64,000 bases of DNA from Salinibaculum rarum (GCF_030505615.1 NZ_CP129994.1:248001-312000), one strand, 5' to 3'; counted from the first letter of the stretch, positions 1 to 8,195 are shown. Translations and numbers: made by a program. Notes: a model not told the origin generated them from the sequence alone.

Positions 1-362
1 CTGTGCACGAGGTAGTTTGGAGACCGATAGATGATTGTCCCGGTTTTCTTGGTGATACTGGTTGCTTCATAGAATGGTGTGTGACGTTGTAAGACGCCGC
101 GTGAGGGATTGTAGTGAATTGTTGTGTCGAATTTGTCCGGTGTGAACGGGGTGTTGTCTTGAGTGTCTGTGTAAAGCGTGAGATTGGAAGGCGTCTCATT
201 GAGTTCTGCAATGAGTTCGTCTTTCAACGGAGTTGCGATGGTGCCATTTGGTGCAATAATGAGGATGTCCTCGGTTGGAGTGCAATGCTCAGCAGCAAGC
301 GCACCTAAGGATTCGTGCCAGAGGTGTGTGTCTGTGAATGTGTGAAGTGGTGAATCAAGCAT
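1..362 (-). CDS. Hypothetical protein, N-terminal part (cut by window edge)
   Basis: An open frame starts with ATG at 362 (MLDSPLHTFTDTHLWHESLG) and runs without a stop to base 1, so only about the first 120 residues are visible. The composition is acidic and threonine rich like its neighbours, and a GC-rich hairpin lies 46 nt before the start, the usual position for genes in this window. No family is recognised. The gene continues outside the window and may be much longer. Confidence 0.6.
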   Translation of the reverse strand, partial: MLDSPLHTFTDTHLWHESLGALAAEHCTPTEDILIIAPNGTIATPLKDELIAELNETPSNLTLYTDTQDNTPFTPDKFDTTIHYNPSRGVLQRHTPFYEATSITKKTGTIIYRSPNYLVH

Positions 363-407
363 GGGTGGTCAGTGGTTTGCGGTGGGTGTTCGACGAGGCA
401 TTGGCGC

Positions 408-439
408 GCCGCGCCACCAATTGTCTTTGCGGGCGCGGC
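408..439. repeat. GC-rich intergenic hairpin (family H)
   Basis: Stem gccgcgcc (408-415) pairs with ggcgcggc (432-439). Loop accaattgtctttgcg. It lies 46 nt before the start at 362. The loop lacks the usual CAY, so family membership is less sure. Confidence 0.55.
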
Positions 440-474
440 ACACTCCTACTGCGGTCACGATGCAATTCACCGTG

Positions 475-1143
475 TCAAAACATGTCTAACCCAGTTTGCC
501 CACTACCACTATTTTCGGCGCTGTTACCTGTTTCGTCACCAGTTGTTGCTACCGCAGCGTCTTTCCAGAATACCTTCGGTACATCAAAATCACGATCTGC
601 TGCATCGTATAATTCCGACACAAAATGCTTGTCCAGATCCTGTTTAATGTCTTCTCGCAGTGATTCTGCTAATTCACGGTGACGGTCTGTTACAACTTTC
701 GACCCATGTTCCGTAACGTGTTCTTCCAGTCCGCCATTCACGATTTGTGGATTGTCTTCTTCCAGATCCAGCGGTTCATCAGTTGCCGGCAATCCCGGAT
801 AGAACCCATAGGAATCCGGTAACATCTCATCACTGTCCATGCCCATCGACTCAAGGAACTGTGTGAACGCGTATTCGTAAATCCCCACGAACTCAGCATT
901 AATCGCCGCAGCATCCATCGATGCTGTGAAACAATATGCAACAACTTCACCCCACGTTGCCTTCGGAATCGGTTCATCTAATGGATACTCGTCAATTAGT
1001 GCACGGCGCGCTTCATAGATATCCTCTTCACTTGGTGTTGAATCCCCATCGAACCACTCCATCGTTCGTTCGTGCAGAATAATCGGGTCATTTACTGCTC
1101 GAAACTCTTTAACAGTCTGAATTTTGCTGGCATTAACGTTCAT
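475..1143 (-). CDS. Hypothetical acidic protein
   Basis: 222 residues, soluble, strongly acidic, no membrane segment and no recognised motif. Residues about 60-110 look helical (region around AAAINAEFVGIYEYAFTQFL). The C-terminus is a flexible Gly/Ser/Asn tail. The ATG at 1143 fits a leaderless transcript because a TATA-like ATTATAAT lies 18-26 nt upstream. It is the first gene in this direction after the small gene at 1206. I cannot assign a function. Confidence 0.75.
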   Translation of the reverse strand: MNVNASKIQTVKEFRAVNDPIILHERTMEWFDGDSTPSEEDIYEARRALIDEYPLDEPIPKATWGEVVAYCFTASMDAAAINAEFVGIYEYAFTQFLESMGMDSDEMLPDSYGFYPGLPATDEPLDLEEDNPQIVNGGLEEHVTEHGSKVVTDRHRELAESLREDIKQDLDKHFVSELYDAADRDFDVPKVFWKDAAVATTGDETGNSAENSGSGQTGLDMF

Positions 1144-1160
1144 ATCTGACTTTCTGCGGT

Positions 1161-1170
1161 ATTATAATTC
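1161..1170 (-). promoter_or_regulatory. TATA box for the gene starting at 1143
   Basis: On the minus strand the sequence reads GAATTATAAT, centred about 22 nt before the ATG. This is close to the usual haloarchaeal spacing for leaderless genes. Confidence 0.6.
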
Positions 1171-1205
1171 GTTGTTTTCGTAGTGTTATAGCTCTCTCCT
1201 GCGGT

Positions 1206-1376
1206 TTACACGTGATGAGTGATTGAATGCCCACGACTGAAGTCGTGGGAGGACGTCAATTGTGTGACGAGTTTATGAACTTGTCCGTCATCAAGAGGTG
1301 CATGTTCCTCGAACACGCCTCTGATGAATTCATCGTACGCTTTTTGCGAGTTGAAGTGAGTATTCCCGTATTTCAT
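1206..1376 (-). CDS. Small hypothetical protein whose end runs into an IS-end-like hairpin
   Basis: 56 residues from ATG 1376 (MKYGNTHFNSQKAYDEFIRG). A family H hairpin 41 nt upstream supports this start rather than the longer open frame. The last residues (SSHDFSRGHSITHHV) are the translation of the palindrome at 1230-1259, so the original C-terminus may have been replaced by an insertion end. Function unknown. Confidence 0.45.
   Translation of the reverse strand: MKYGNTHFNSQKAYDEFIRGVFEEHAPLDDGQVHKLVTQLTSSHDFSRGHSITHHV
1230..1259 (+). repeat. IS200/IS605-end-like hairpin (type B)
   Basis: Palindrome cccacgac-tgaa-gtcgtggg followed by aggacgtcaa. The stem plus the tail GAGGAYGTCAA recurs at 4641, 43550 and 51768, each at the end of a minus-strand gene. 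It resembles terminal palindromes of IS200/IS605-group elements. It might also act as a terminator for the minus strand. Confidence 0.5.
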
Positions 1377-1417
1377 TGTTAGATGTGTTGAGTTGCAGCG
1401 CCCGGGATGGTAGGCGA

Positions 1418-1458
1418 CGGGACTGCGCGCTCTGTTTCTCATCACGCGCGCAGTCCCG
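1418..1458. repeat. GC-rich intergenic hairpin (family H)
   Basis: 12-bp perfect stem cgggactgcgcg (1418-1429) / cgcgcagtcccg (1447-1458). Loop ctctgtttctcatcacg. Lies 41 nt upstream of the start at 1376. Confidence 0.7.
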
Positions 1459-1509
1459 ATGACCGTTTGGAGGGACCATTGAGTGACCTCGTAGTTCAAA
1501 CTAGGTAGC

Positions 1510-1549
1510 GAGGCGGATTCCCCGCCCCACCGTGGGCGGGGCAGTTGAC
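1510..1549 (+). repeat. IS1341-type right-end-like hairpin (type A)
   Basis: Stem ccccgccc (1520-1527) / gggcgggg (1534-1541) followed by cagttgac. The same stem plus GTTSAC layout ends the TnpB element at 55158 and the remnants at 16233 and 21052. The stop codon of the minus-strand gene 1549-2439 overlaps the end of this motif. Confidence 0.45.
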
Positions 1550-2439
1550 TACTTTTTCGAGTGTTCCGATTTCGTTGTTTCGGTGAGTGAGGTGGCGTCA
1601 ACGCCGACTGCTGGATCAGCTCGGTTTGCTGGGATGAATTGCCCGAGTTCTAATCGGCGTGCGAACACATCTGGTTCATCCCGAAACACACCACCGGGAG
1701 CCCCAGGGACTGCATGAATACGGTGCATTCCATTATTTGTCTCAGTTGTTGTGTCGTAAATGAGTGCATCTCCTTCCATGTTGAGTACTCCGTCGTATTC
1801 GCAGACCGGGAAGATTCCCTCCAGTGTGTTCACAGAGAGGATTTCTGAGTCAGCACCAGCAGTGATTGACTCAACGACACATGAGTCCCCACCGTAGGTT
1901 TGTTTGAATCGGTCGTTTGCGACTCGTGGCGAATTAACCGCGAAGTGCGCACTCGTCGGTGGGTGTTCTGCGATATCCCAGTCGAGACGTTGTGGCGGTC
2001 CTTCGATGAGTTTGTAGTTGAATTTCATTAGTAGCGCCGATAATTCGTAACTTGATATGTCTACTTTTTCTTCGTTAGCCCCAATTACAGACAAGTGGAA
2101 TGTATCCCCAATGTCCTGGAGAGATTCTGTTCGACAGCGCAGTCCGAAGATAACATCGTCTGGTGGATGATATAACCCCGTGTACGGTTCGATGTCAAAT
2201 TTCAGTGGTTCTGTCGGAGGTTTACAGCTATTTTCTTGATGACGAATATCTACGATGAGCCCGGAGTCATGGTCTCTGTCAAGGATTTCACGGACTGCAT
2301 TGTGATTTGCTGTCGGAATCCCAGCTGAAGGGAGGTGGATTGTCCGAGTGATCTCTGAATCTGTCTTTCCAGGATTCTGACTGTACGTGTGTGTCCGTTG
2401 CGTCGAGTTTTTTGGTGGTGATTGGTGTGACTGTGTCAT
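1549..2439 (-). CDS. Hypothetical protein
   Basis: 296 residues. The N-terminal ~35 residues are Ser/Thr/Gln rich and probably disordered; the rest is soluble with mixed strands and helices. No motif is recognised. Its ATG lies 10 nt after the stop of the cytosine methyltransferase, so both are probably on one transcript with the kinase-like gene upstream. A link to DNA modification is only suggested by this position. Confidence 0.7.
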   Translation of the reverse strand: MTQSHQSPPKNSTQRTHTYSQNPGKTDSEITRTIHLPSAGIPTANHNAVREILDRDHDSGLIVDIRHQENSCKPPTEPLKFDIEPYTGLYHPPDDVIFGLRCRTESLQDIGDTFHLSVIGANEEKVDISSYELSALLMKFNYKLIEGPPQRLDWDIAEHPPTSAHFAVNSPRVANDRFKQTYGGDSCVVESITAGADSEILSVNTLEGIFPVCEYDGVLNMEGDALIYDTTTETNNGMHRIHAVPGAPGGVFRDEPDVFARRLELGQFIPANRADPAVGVDATSLTETTKSEHSKK

Positions 2440-2449
2440 TGGTGATCAC

Positions 2450-3673
2450 TTAGTGTGATGCAGGCGCTGATTGAGTCTGTTCGGATGAGGTTGAACTCTC
2501 AAATACGGGGATGATTACTTCGTTCCCGAGATGCGCAGTGACATGCGCTGCTAACAGCGGCGGGACTGCGTTTCCTACCTGTCGGAATTGCCGTGTTTTC
2601 CCGCCGACCATCGCAATGTGATCCGGGAATGTTTGAAGACGCGCCACTTCACGGACAGTTAACCGACGGGTCGATGGGGTATCCGGTACGCCATCAGGGT
2701 ATGGTGGCGTTGGTCCTTTGTAATGGACTGGTGGCGTCCCGTTTGACACTGTCATCGTTGGTGCTGCTTGATCTGGGTCAAGGCGGCGTTCCGTGACAGA
2801 CGTCCCAGAGTGCCCATACTCCATTTTCGCCATGCGTTTCCGTGTACTCACACCGTGATCAGCGCGAATATGGTTCGGTGGCATCCATACGGTCTCATCC
2901 TTTTCACCGACATGCATCTGTTCGGGAAGGGAATGCGGCGCGATTTTCTGATCATCCACGCTGACTGGCGCATTCGGCCCGCTGTTCCGTACGAACCGCT
3001 GTTGTGGCGGTAACGCAGGGGGGAGGTCGCCAATCGCGGATTCTGCGTCAGCATACCCCTCGAGACGCTCACCAGTGAGCGTTTTCATTGGCTTTGCAGC
3101 ATGACTTTGCGGTGGTTCCCACTGTGAGACCCGTGGAAGATCAGTTCGTGTTGCGCAGATGAACACCCGTTCTCGACGCTGTGGAACCCCATAATCTCGC
3201 GCATCTAGTGTGATTGTAGATACTCGATATCCGTCAGCAGCACTTGCTAGTTTAGCCTCTAACTCGGTGTGTAACGGCGTGTGAAGTGCCTGCAATCCGA
3301 GGACATTCTCAATAACTACTGCTTTTGGAGCGAGTTTATCCACCCAGTCAATAACACTGAATGCAAGTGAATTCCGAGCATCGTCCGTTGTAATCTCGCC
3401 TTGCGCGCTGGAAAACCCCTGGCACGGTGGCCCGGCGAATACCAAATCAACATTGTGCTCAATTTTCTCTGGTGCTGGCTCCGAACAATCGTGTTGAATA
3501 CCCATCGCGTCCGGGATTTGTTTCTGATATGCCCATGACGCAACACCATCAAGGTCGAATCCAGCATGAACGTAGTACCCAACTGTCTGCATCCCAAACG
3601 AGGCACCACCAATCCCAGCGAACAGATCTACCGCTGTTGGTGCTTCATCAGGCCCAGCGACGTGATATGTCAT
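2450..3673 (-). CDS. DNA (cytosine-5-)-methyltransferase
   Basis: 407 residues with the usual order of C5-methyltransferase motifs: motif I VDLFAGIGGAS (AdoMet binding, residues 15-25), motif IV GPPCQGFSS with catalytic Cys at about 84, motif VI VVIENV near 120, motif VIII QRRERVF near 165, and C-terminal motifs IX-X (RQVGNAVPPLL). Full length for a type II-like orphan enzyme. The ATG overlaps the stop of the upstream kinase-like gene by 4 nt, so translation is probably coupled. No restriction endonuclease is adjacent, so a protective role for the element's DNA is likely (inference). Confidence 0.93.
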   Translation of the reverse strand: MTYHVAGPDEAPTAVDLFAGIGGASFGMQTVGYYVHAGFDLDGVASWAYQKQIPDAMGIQHDCSEPAPEKIEHNVDLVFAGPPCQGFSSAQGEITTDDARNSLAFSVIDWVDKLAPKAVVIENVLGLQALHTPLHTELEAKLASAADGYRVSTITLDARDYGVPQRRERVFICATRTDLPRVSQWEPPQSHAAKPMKTLTGERLEGYADAESAIGDLPPALPPQQRFVRNSGPNAPVSVDDQKIAPHSLPEQMHVGEKDETVWMPPNHIRADHGVSTRKRMAKMEYGHSGTSVTERRLDPDQAAPTMTVSNGTPPVHYKGPTPPYPDGVPDTPSTRRLTVREVARLQTFPDHIAMVGGKTRQFRQVGNAVPPLLAAHVTAHLGNEVIIPVFESSTSSEQTQSAPASH

Positions 3674-4506
3674 GCAGCATCACCGCGATATTGTGGTTTG
3701 GATTCTGGGAGTGTAATTTCTTCAGGGAAGCGTTGAGTGTCCGCAACGGTATTACCGATACTGTGAGCTAGAGTGGTGAAAGCACTATGTGCATCACGTT
3801 GGAGTTGCATATACGATCGCGTGTTATCATACATTTCCCACCATCCGTAGTCAATAATCAGATTTTCCTCACCGAAGCTCGCAATATTCTCGCGGCTTGT
3901 ATCTAACTGGTATCCGGGCAGGCCATGGTCAAGTAAACCTTGTTGGATACGACTCGCCGCTCGCATCCCACACTCAGAATCATCGGAATCACGTGAATAC
4001 GTTTCGCCTTCTAACTGGATGAGCCAAGCGTACGCAGGATGATAGTCGAACACGGGTGCAAGATACGACTCCATTACATCCGGATGAGGTGTGAATTCGA
4101 GACGTCGTGCTTCGTTGTGGTTTTGGACGATGCCGTCTGTCCATACCTCGGTAGAGTGTGCAAGCGGGAATTTCACCACGACCGGTCGAAGTGTGTACGC
4201 ATCTGGGACACGGAATACAACTCGTGACTGTCCTCGATGCAGATTTTCGAACCCGAGTCTTTCGGTTGCTGTGATCACATCATCAACAGTGTGTGGACCA
4301 TGGGTTTTGTATCCCATGTCACCAGGGAGATATGATCGGCGCCGTGCAGCGTAGAATACTGCACCGATCGTTGTGAGAATGTCACGGAATTCCTGATCAA
4401 GCACTGCTGCATTCCGTGGCGGCGTTGTTGGATAGGCACTCACACCTAATGATGGTCGTGTGGTTTCCGGTGTCCGTGGCCGTGGTGAAAATGATGAATC
4501 TGACAT
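3670..4506 (-). CDS. Kinase-fold-like protein in the methyltransferase operon
   Basis: 278 residues from ATG 4506 (MSDSSFSPRPRTPETTRPSL); the frame is open further upstream but a hairpin lies there. The middle has features of a degenerate protein-kinase or aminoglycoside-kinase fold: VVVKFPLAH (possible ATP-binding Lys), a hinge-like LIQLEGETY, then NIASFGEENLIIDYGWWE, where Asn and DYG could correspond to the catalytic-loop Asn and the DFG Asp. No clear HxD motif, so activity is uncertain. It is co-transcribed with the cytosine methyltransferase. The kinase assignment is from motifs only. Confidence 0.5.
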   Translation of the reverse strand: MSDSSFSPRPRTPETTRPSLGVSAYPTTPPRNAAVLDQEFRDILTTIGAVFYAARRRSYLPGDMGYKTHGPHTVDDVITATERLGFENLHRGQSRVVFRVPDAYTLRPVVVKFPLAHSTEVWTDGIVQNHNEARRLEFTPHPDVMESYLAPVFDYHPAYAWLIQLEGETYSRDSDDSECGMRAASRIQQGLLDHGLPGYQLDTSRENIASFGEENLIIDYGWWEMYDNTRSYMQLQRDAHSAFTTLAHSIGNTVADTQRFPEEITLPESKPQYRGDAA

Positions 4507-4556
4507 AAGTAAGTGGTAGCGGATTATGTTTGCTGTTTCGGGTACTGTACTGGTTC

Positions 4557-4595
4557 TGGGCGCGCTTGCACCGCTCTGTAGTCCCAGCGCGCCCA
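4557..4595. repeat. GC-rich intergenic hairpin (family H)
   Basis: 9-bp stem tgggcgcgc / gcgcgccca, 21-nt loop that begins ttgcacc. Lies 50 nt upstream of the ATG at 4506. Confidence 0.7.
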
Positions 4596-4640
4596 AGAAC
4601 AGGTAGTGTCGTAAACCACAATATCCCAACGGCGGTCGGA

Positions 4641-4674
4641 AATCCTCGCCCTTCAGGGCGGGGAGGATGTCAAT
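4641..4674 (+). repeat. IS200/IS605-end-like hairpin (type B)
   Basis: Imperfect stem cctcgccc / gggcggggagg with tail atgtcaa. It abuts the stop codon (4675) of the minus-strand DUF7123 gene, so it would sit directly in its 3' end as a possible terminator. Confidence 0.55.
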
Positions 4675-5010
4675 TCAGGCAGGAATTGTTTGCTCTTGGT
4701 TCTGATTTCCTGTATCTGAACGGGCGATACGCCATGTTGTGGCGCTTGTGTATGACCATTTTTCGACTTCAAGCGTAGAGCATTCGTCTTGGAGTCGAAG
4801 GAGAAGTTGCCCAATTTCTTTCGCAGAAAGACCGACGTCATCTGCAATGAATTTCCCTTTGATATATTGTTCCCCATCTGTGATTTCGTCGAGAAGATAG
4901 TCGCGGAGATGGGCGAGTTTTTCGTCCGTGTCCGGCGTGTTTGTGTCTTTAGAGGAGGAGTTAGCTGAGGTGCGGGGCTGTGATTGCGAAGTAGAGGTTT
5001 GCGACGACAT
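4675..5010 (-). CDS. DUF7123-like haloarchaeal protein
   Basis: 111 residues. After a Ser/Thr-rich N-terminus (about 30 residues) comes a compact domain, EKLAHLRDYLLDEI..., with GKFIADDVGLSAKEIGQLL and KWSYTSATTWRI. These match my memory of the DUF7123 family, common in haloarchaea and probably a winged-helix-like fold. Role unknown; DNA or protein binding is possible. A TATA box lies about 30 nt before the ATG. Confidence 0.8.
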   Translation of the reverse strand: MSSQTSTSQSQPRTSANSSSKDTNTPDTDEKLAHLRDYLLDEITDGEQYIKGKFIADDVGLSAKEIGQLLLRLQDECSTLEVEKWSYTSATTWRIARSDTGNQNQEQTIPA

Positions 5011-5038
5011 TGATGCAGGTGACTGTATTAGCGGTAGC

Positions 5039-5046
5039 AGTATAAA
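5039..5046 (-). promoter_or_regulatory. TATA box for the DUF7123 gene
   Basis: Minus strand reads GGGTTTATACTGC, about 30 nt before the ATG at 5010. Confidence 0.6.
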
Positions 5047-5218
5047 CCCGGGTAGTTTGCTACGTGTTTTTGGGTGATTTCATGGGAGTCACGACAGAAA
5101 TGGGTTTGTTTAGAATCTCAAATATCGTGAAATCACGTGAACTGTCCTGCGATGTTGGCTGATTTCCATGATTTCCTTTTCCATTGCTACGAGAAATCTG
5201 AGCAGGGGACAGGTCAAC

Positions 5219-5395
5219 TCATTTTGTTTGCTTGGAGAGGGCGGTGCGAAGTTGGGTAGTTACTTCATCGAAGATTTGCTCAGTACTGTGGTACTCCTCA
5301 GCAGTTTGGATTTCATGCTCAAGTATTTCAACGAGCTCATCTGCAAGCTCGCGCCGCAGTTCCACGCACACTGTGTTAGGATCATTCTCTTGCAT
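5219..5395 (-). CDS. Small helical protein, possibly ribbon-helix-helix-like
   Basis: 58 residues starting MQENDPNTVCVELRRELADE. A short strand-like start (NTVCVEL) followed by two long amphipathic helices resembles small RHH regulators or antitoxins. The ATG (5395) follows the stop of the upstream gene (5398) by 2 nt, so it is the last gene of a three-gene operon with 5398 and 5653. No toxin partner is recognised. Confidence 0.6.
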   Translation of the reverse strand: MQENDPNTVCVELRRELADELVEILEHEIQTAEEYHSTEQIFDEVTTQLRTALSKQTK

Positions 5396-5397
5396 TA

Positions 5398-5649
5398 TTA
5401 GTAGGTATGAAGAACAGTATCAGTTCCTGCATCTGTTACGGTTTGCATTGTTGCTGAGACTTCGAACGTGACTCTAAGAGACCGACCACAAATTTCACAT
5501 TCACCGCTTCGTGTCACCAGCTGTGTTCGACCAGCTGCATCGATAGGAACGGAGAGTTCAGTGGTGTCATCGTAGACAATATATCCATCACAGAAATGAT
5601 CTTCCAATGGTGTATACTCAAGTTCCGTCTGATGATCTTCGCTGGTCAT
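5398..5649 (-). CDS. Small zinc-finger-like hypothetical protein
   Basis: 83 residues. One CEICG knuckle near residue 50 plus an earlier HFC could form a small metal site. Middle gene of the 5219-5916 operon; its stop is 3 nt before the next ATG and its start is 3 nt after the preceding stop. Function unknown. Confidence 0.65.
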   Translation of the reverse strand: MTSEDHQTELEYTPLEDHFCDGYIVYDDTTELSVPIDAAGRTQLVTRSGECEICGRSLRVTFEVSATMQTVTDAGTDTVLHTY

Positions 5650-5652
5650 AGT

Positions 5653-5916
5653 TCAGAGTCCCCCTCCATCTAGGAGTCCGGCTTCATGACCGTTGTCTGG
5701 ACGGTCTTCAGGGCGCCCTCGCCACACGCCGACTCGGTGAATTGTCGCAGTGATTGGAATTTCATGTTTCACTACGTCGTTTTTTGCTTCAAGCGCTGTT
5801 AATTGAGAACGCACCCATTGGTTAGTTTGACTTTCGTTCTGTACGTCATATTCGACTTCAACTGTCACAGGTTGTTCTGACATATGAACTATTGAAGCGG
5901 CTACCGGAGTCCCCAT
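5653..5916 (-). CDS. Hypothetical protein
   Basis: Up to 87 residues. Two starts are possible: ATG 5916 (MGTPVAASIVH) or ATG 5883 (MSEQPVTVEVEYDVQ). The second begins at the part that looks like folded protein: alternating strands, then a Gly/Arg-rich tail. A family H hairpin lies 33 or 66 nt upstream. First gene of the small operon. Function unknown. Confidence 0.6.
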   Translation of the reverse strand: MGTPVAASIVHMSEQPVTVEVEYDVQNESQTNQWVRSQLTALEAKNDVVKHEIPITATIHRVGVWRGRPEDRPDNGHEAGLLDGGGL

Positions 5917-5948
5917 TGTGTTGGTTGAAGTAGCGAATTAGGGTACTA

Positions 5949-5986
5949 GCGGCACGCCGCCAGTTCATTGTGACACGGCGTGCCGC
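5949..5986. repeat. GC-rich intergenic hairpin (family H)
   Basis: 11-bp perfect stem gcggcacgccg / cggcgtgccgc; loop ccagttcattgtgaca. Upstream of the operon that starts at 5916. A second hairpin (5995-6021, cctgatt / aatcagg) follows. Confidence 0.75.
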
Positions 5987-6027
5987 GCACTACTCCCTGA
6001 TTTATGGGCCGTAGAATCAGGATAGAG

Positions 6028-6065
6028 CGCCGCGCCGGCCGTTAGTTGTGACGGCCGGCGCGGCG
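6028..6065. repeat. GC-rich intergenic hairpin, 15-bp perfect stem
   Basis: Stem cgccgcgccggccgt (6028-6042) / acggccggcgcggcg (6051-6065); 8-nt loop tagttgtg. It lies 52 nt beyond the stop of the regulator gene at 6118. Unlike most family H members the loop lacks CAY, so it may be the terminator of the regulator. Confidence 0.7.
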
Positions 6066-6117
6066 GCACATGAGGAAATGCGCGGGAACTGCCGTGTTAT
6101 TGGTGTGCTGAGAAGAG

Positions 6118-6927
6118 TTAAGGTGAGCAGTTGACCGGTTCAGCTTCTTGATCCGGAGGCTCGTAGGAGAGTTCAGCTTCTTCGATGAGTTCATCAACGC
6201 GGTTATGCGCCCAGGCAACTGCTTCAGGCGAGTAGTTGATGAGACTTGCTCCCATTTTATTCGTATCGTGTGTGAGGATGCCGACGCAGCTGTTTTCGTC
6301 TGAAGTGAAAATAGCGATTGTGTACGATGGGAGATCGTCGTGCATGTACCCAGTGAACCGGCCACTGTTAACGATTTTTTCCAGTTTCTCACTAAAGTCT
6401 TGTTCTAACGTCTCGAGGATTGTTGGATTGAAGATTGTCTCGGATGTCAGTCGGCCTTCGATAATGTAGTCTTGGAAGAGGTGGTTGTACATACCGAGAG
6501 TGACGGGGCGTGTGCCTCGCACATGGGTGTGGTCGTTGGTTTTGATGATGTCAGCGAAGGGTTGGGCAGCGCGTGCTGGCATTTCTGGTGTTGGAGGTTG
6601 AATTTTCGCGCCACGGAGGACTTCGTCTGGGAGGAATTCGTTTTCTTTGATATCGTTGAGGACTGGTTCTGCGTTAGCGATCGCGTCGATGTGGGATTGG
6701 TAGTTGTTGTGTGCGAGGCAGAAGTGAGATGCTGTTTGGGTGGCTTTGTAGGCGCTTTGTTGCTCTATGATGAGCCCCTCTTCGAGCAGTTCGTTGATGG
6801 CACGGTTGACTGTTGAGCGTGATTTTGATGTCTCGTCGGTTATTTCAGGTTTTGTTTTGTAACTCGTTGAGACTGCTTCTAGGATTTCGGCACGGCGCTC
6901 TAGAAGCTCCCGGACTGTGTCCCCCAT
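6118..6927 (-). CDS. Winged-helix transcriptional regulator (FilR1/DUF1724-like)
   Basis: 269 residues from ATG 6927 (a TTG at 6939 is also in frame). N-terminal winged helix, residues about 1-75: KPEITDETSKSRSTVNRAIN is the recognition region and ELLEEGLI the wing. The C-terminal part (VRGTRPVTLGMYNHLFQDYI..., EKLEKIVNSGRF, VGILTHDTNKMGASLINYS) matches the FilR1 middle domain found in many archaeal regulators, thought to sense small molecules. TTTATAAG lies about 30 nt before the ATG. Target unknown; it is divergent from the gene at 7237. Confidence 0.8.
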   Translation of the reverse strand: MGDTVRELLERRAEILEAVSTSYKTKPEITDETSKSRSTVNRAINELLEEGLIIEQQSAYKATQTASHFCLAHNNYQSHIDAIANAEPVLNDIKENEFLPDEVLRGAKIQPPTPEMPARAAQPFADIIKTNDHTHVRGTRPVTLGMYNHLFQDYIIEGRLTSETIFNPTILETLEQDFSEKLEKIVNSGRFTGYMHDDLPSYTIAIFTSDENSCVGILTHDTNKMGASLINYSPEAVAWAHNRVDELIEEAELSYEPPDQEAEPVNCSP

Positions 6928-6954
6928 GAGTGTATTCAACGTTTGTTTGCTACG

Positions 6955-6963
6955 CTTATAAAC
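6955..6963 (-). promoter_or_regulatory. TATA box for the FilR1-like regulator
   Basis: Minus strand TTTATAAG, 28-36 nt before ATG 6927. It favours 6927 over the TTG at 6939 as start, with a leaderless transcript. Confidence 0.65.
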
Positions 6964-7236
6964 TACCGGAATAATTCATATGCAATACTTGCCGGTTACT
7001 ATTTGTCGGTCACGCAAAATCGCCCGACGGTAGCGCTATGATAAACTATATCACGGATTTTCAGGCAATCAGACAAGACCGCAGATTTCTCACGCGTGAA
7101 CACCCCATTCACACTTGGCCAACCATGTTATCGCTGATGTAAAGGTAATGGGTAAGAGAGTGGTTAATGTCAAGCACGAATCGGACTTGGACCATCGAAC
7201 TCAGGATCGTGCTCAAATACCTATAGGAGATAACAC
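6964..7236. other. Divergent intergenic region without a gene
   Basis: Between the regulator and the plus-strand gene at 7237. It is AT rich near 7030-7060 and holds a short palindrome tcacgcgtga near 7091. No family H hairpin is present. Just before 7237 there is an ATAGGAGATAAC stretch that could be a ribosome binding site. Confidence 0.4.
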
Positions 7237-7764
7237 ATGAACCAAAACCAGGCCGTCACGTCACTCGCTAACCTTGAAGCAAAAGTAGTGCTCGCTAACC
7301 GGGACGATTTCGACCATACTAACCCCCCAGCAGAATTCGAGGAGGCTATCAACCATGCTGGCACTGCTACTGCTCACCAAGTCGCCAACCTGCGAGAACT
7401 CCTCATCCAATACTACCCGTGGATCCCAAACCACGTCTTCGACACCGTGGATTCCCAAGTCACCGCCGAAATCAACGCGCGTGACAACATCACTGCGGAA
7501 GCAAAAGCACGCATCTACTGTGAGAAACTGCAAAACGAATACGACGACTGGGTAACCCAAGATGTTGACACTGCCCAGCGCATGTATATCGCTGAAGCCG
7601 ACCTCGAAGAACTCTACGAGGTTGCATCCACCACGGCTCACTCCTGCCCGGAAGGCCGTGGCCGTGACCTCACTCCGCACATTGACCGGGCACAGAAAGA
7701 ATTCCTTTCAGACCGCCGTGTTGAAATCGTACTTGAACAGGTCGAACGCGGCGTTGAACGGTAA
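7237..7764 (+). CDS. Hypothetical helical protein
   Basis: 175 residues, soluble and mostly helical, with many Ala/Glu/Asn. GC3 is clearly high, as expected for a real haloarchaeal gene. No motif is recognised. An AGGAG-like element 10 nt upstream is unusual here, where most genes look leaderless. It is one of few plus-strand genes and ends against the minus-strand gene 7812-8195. Confidence 0.65.
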   Translation: MNQNQAVTSLANLEAKVVLANRDDFDHTNPPAEFEEAINHAGTATAHQVANLRELLIQYYPWIPNHVFDTVDSQVTAEINARDNITAEAKARIYCEKLQNEYDDWVTQDVDTAQRMYIAEADLEELYEVASTTAHSCPEGRGRDLTPHIDRAQKEFLSDRRVEIVLEQVERGVER

Positions 7765-7792
7765 TCCTACCAATAAGCAACACGCTCTGTCG

Positions 7793-7815
7793 TTGACGGC
7801 CCGCAAAGCCGTCAA
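7793..7815. terminator. Possible bidirectional terminator hairpin
   Basis: 8-bp perfect stem ttgacggc / gccgtcaa with loop ccgcaaa between two convergent genes. It overlaps the stop codon of the minus-strand gene at 7812. Confidence 0.5.
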
Positions 7816-8195
7816 ATGCGAGTTTTGAGGTCGTCAACCGTTGCATCACTCAACTCAAATTCGATGATTTTCGGGTGTCCAAGACGAACTTTTTCTTCGG
7901 ACACTTTTTCCACTACATCACATTCAACGATCGCTGTCCCCCCAGTGGTTGGCGTCGGACCTTGTTCAATTCCTAACTCAATTGTTGTGACATCCCGAAC
8001 AAGCCAGATGTAGTCATTGACGTCACTCGGCACTAATTCTTCATCGTTGGTGAATACACATCGAACGCGTATTTGGTCACCTACTTCAAACACGGTACGT
8101 GACTGCCAATCGTCGTATCGTCCAGAGACAAACCCGTTGAGCTCATCTCGGAGCATCTGTGCAGCAATCTCTTTGACGCGGTCAGCTTGAGTCAT
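7812..8195 (-). CDS. Hypothetical beta-rich protein
   Basis: 127 residues, soluble and acidic, with strand patterns VGDQIRVRCVF, DYIWLVRDVTTIEL and GTAIVECDVV that suggest a small beta-barrel. No family is recognised. A TATA-like TTGAATAAAA lies about 30 nt before the ATG. Single gene between two convergent or unlinked neighbours. Confidence 0.7.
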   Translation of the reverse strand: MTQADRVKEIAAQMLRDELNGFVSGRYDDWQSRTVFEVGDQIRVRCVFTNDEELVPSDVNDYIWLVRDVTTIELGIEQGPTPTTGGTAIVECDVVEKVSEEKVRLGHPKIIEFELSDATVDDLKTRI

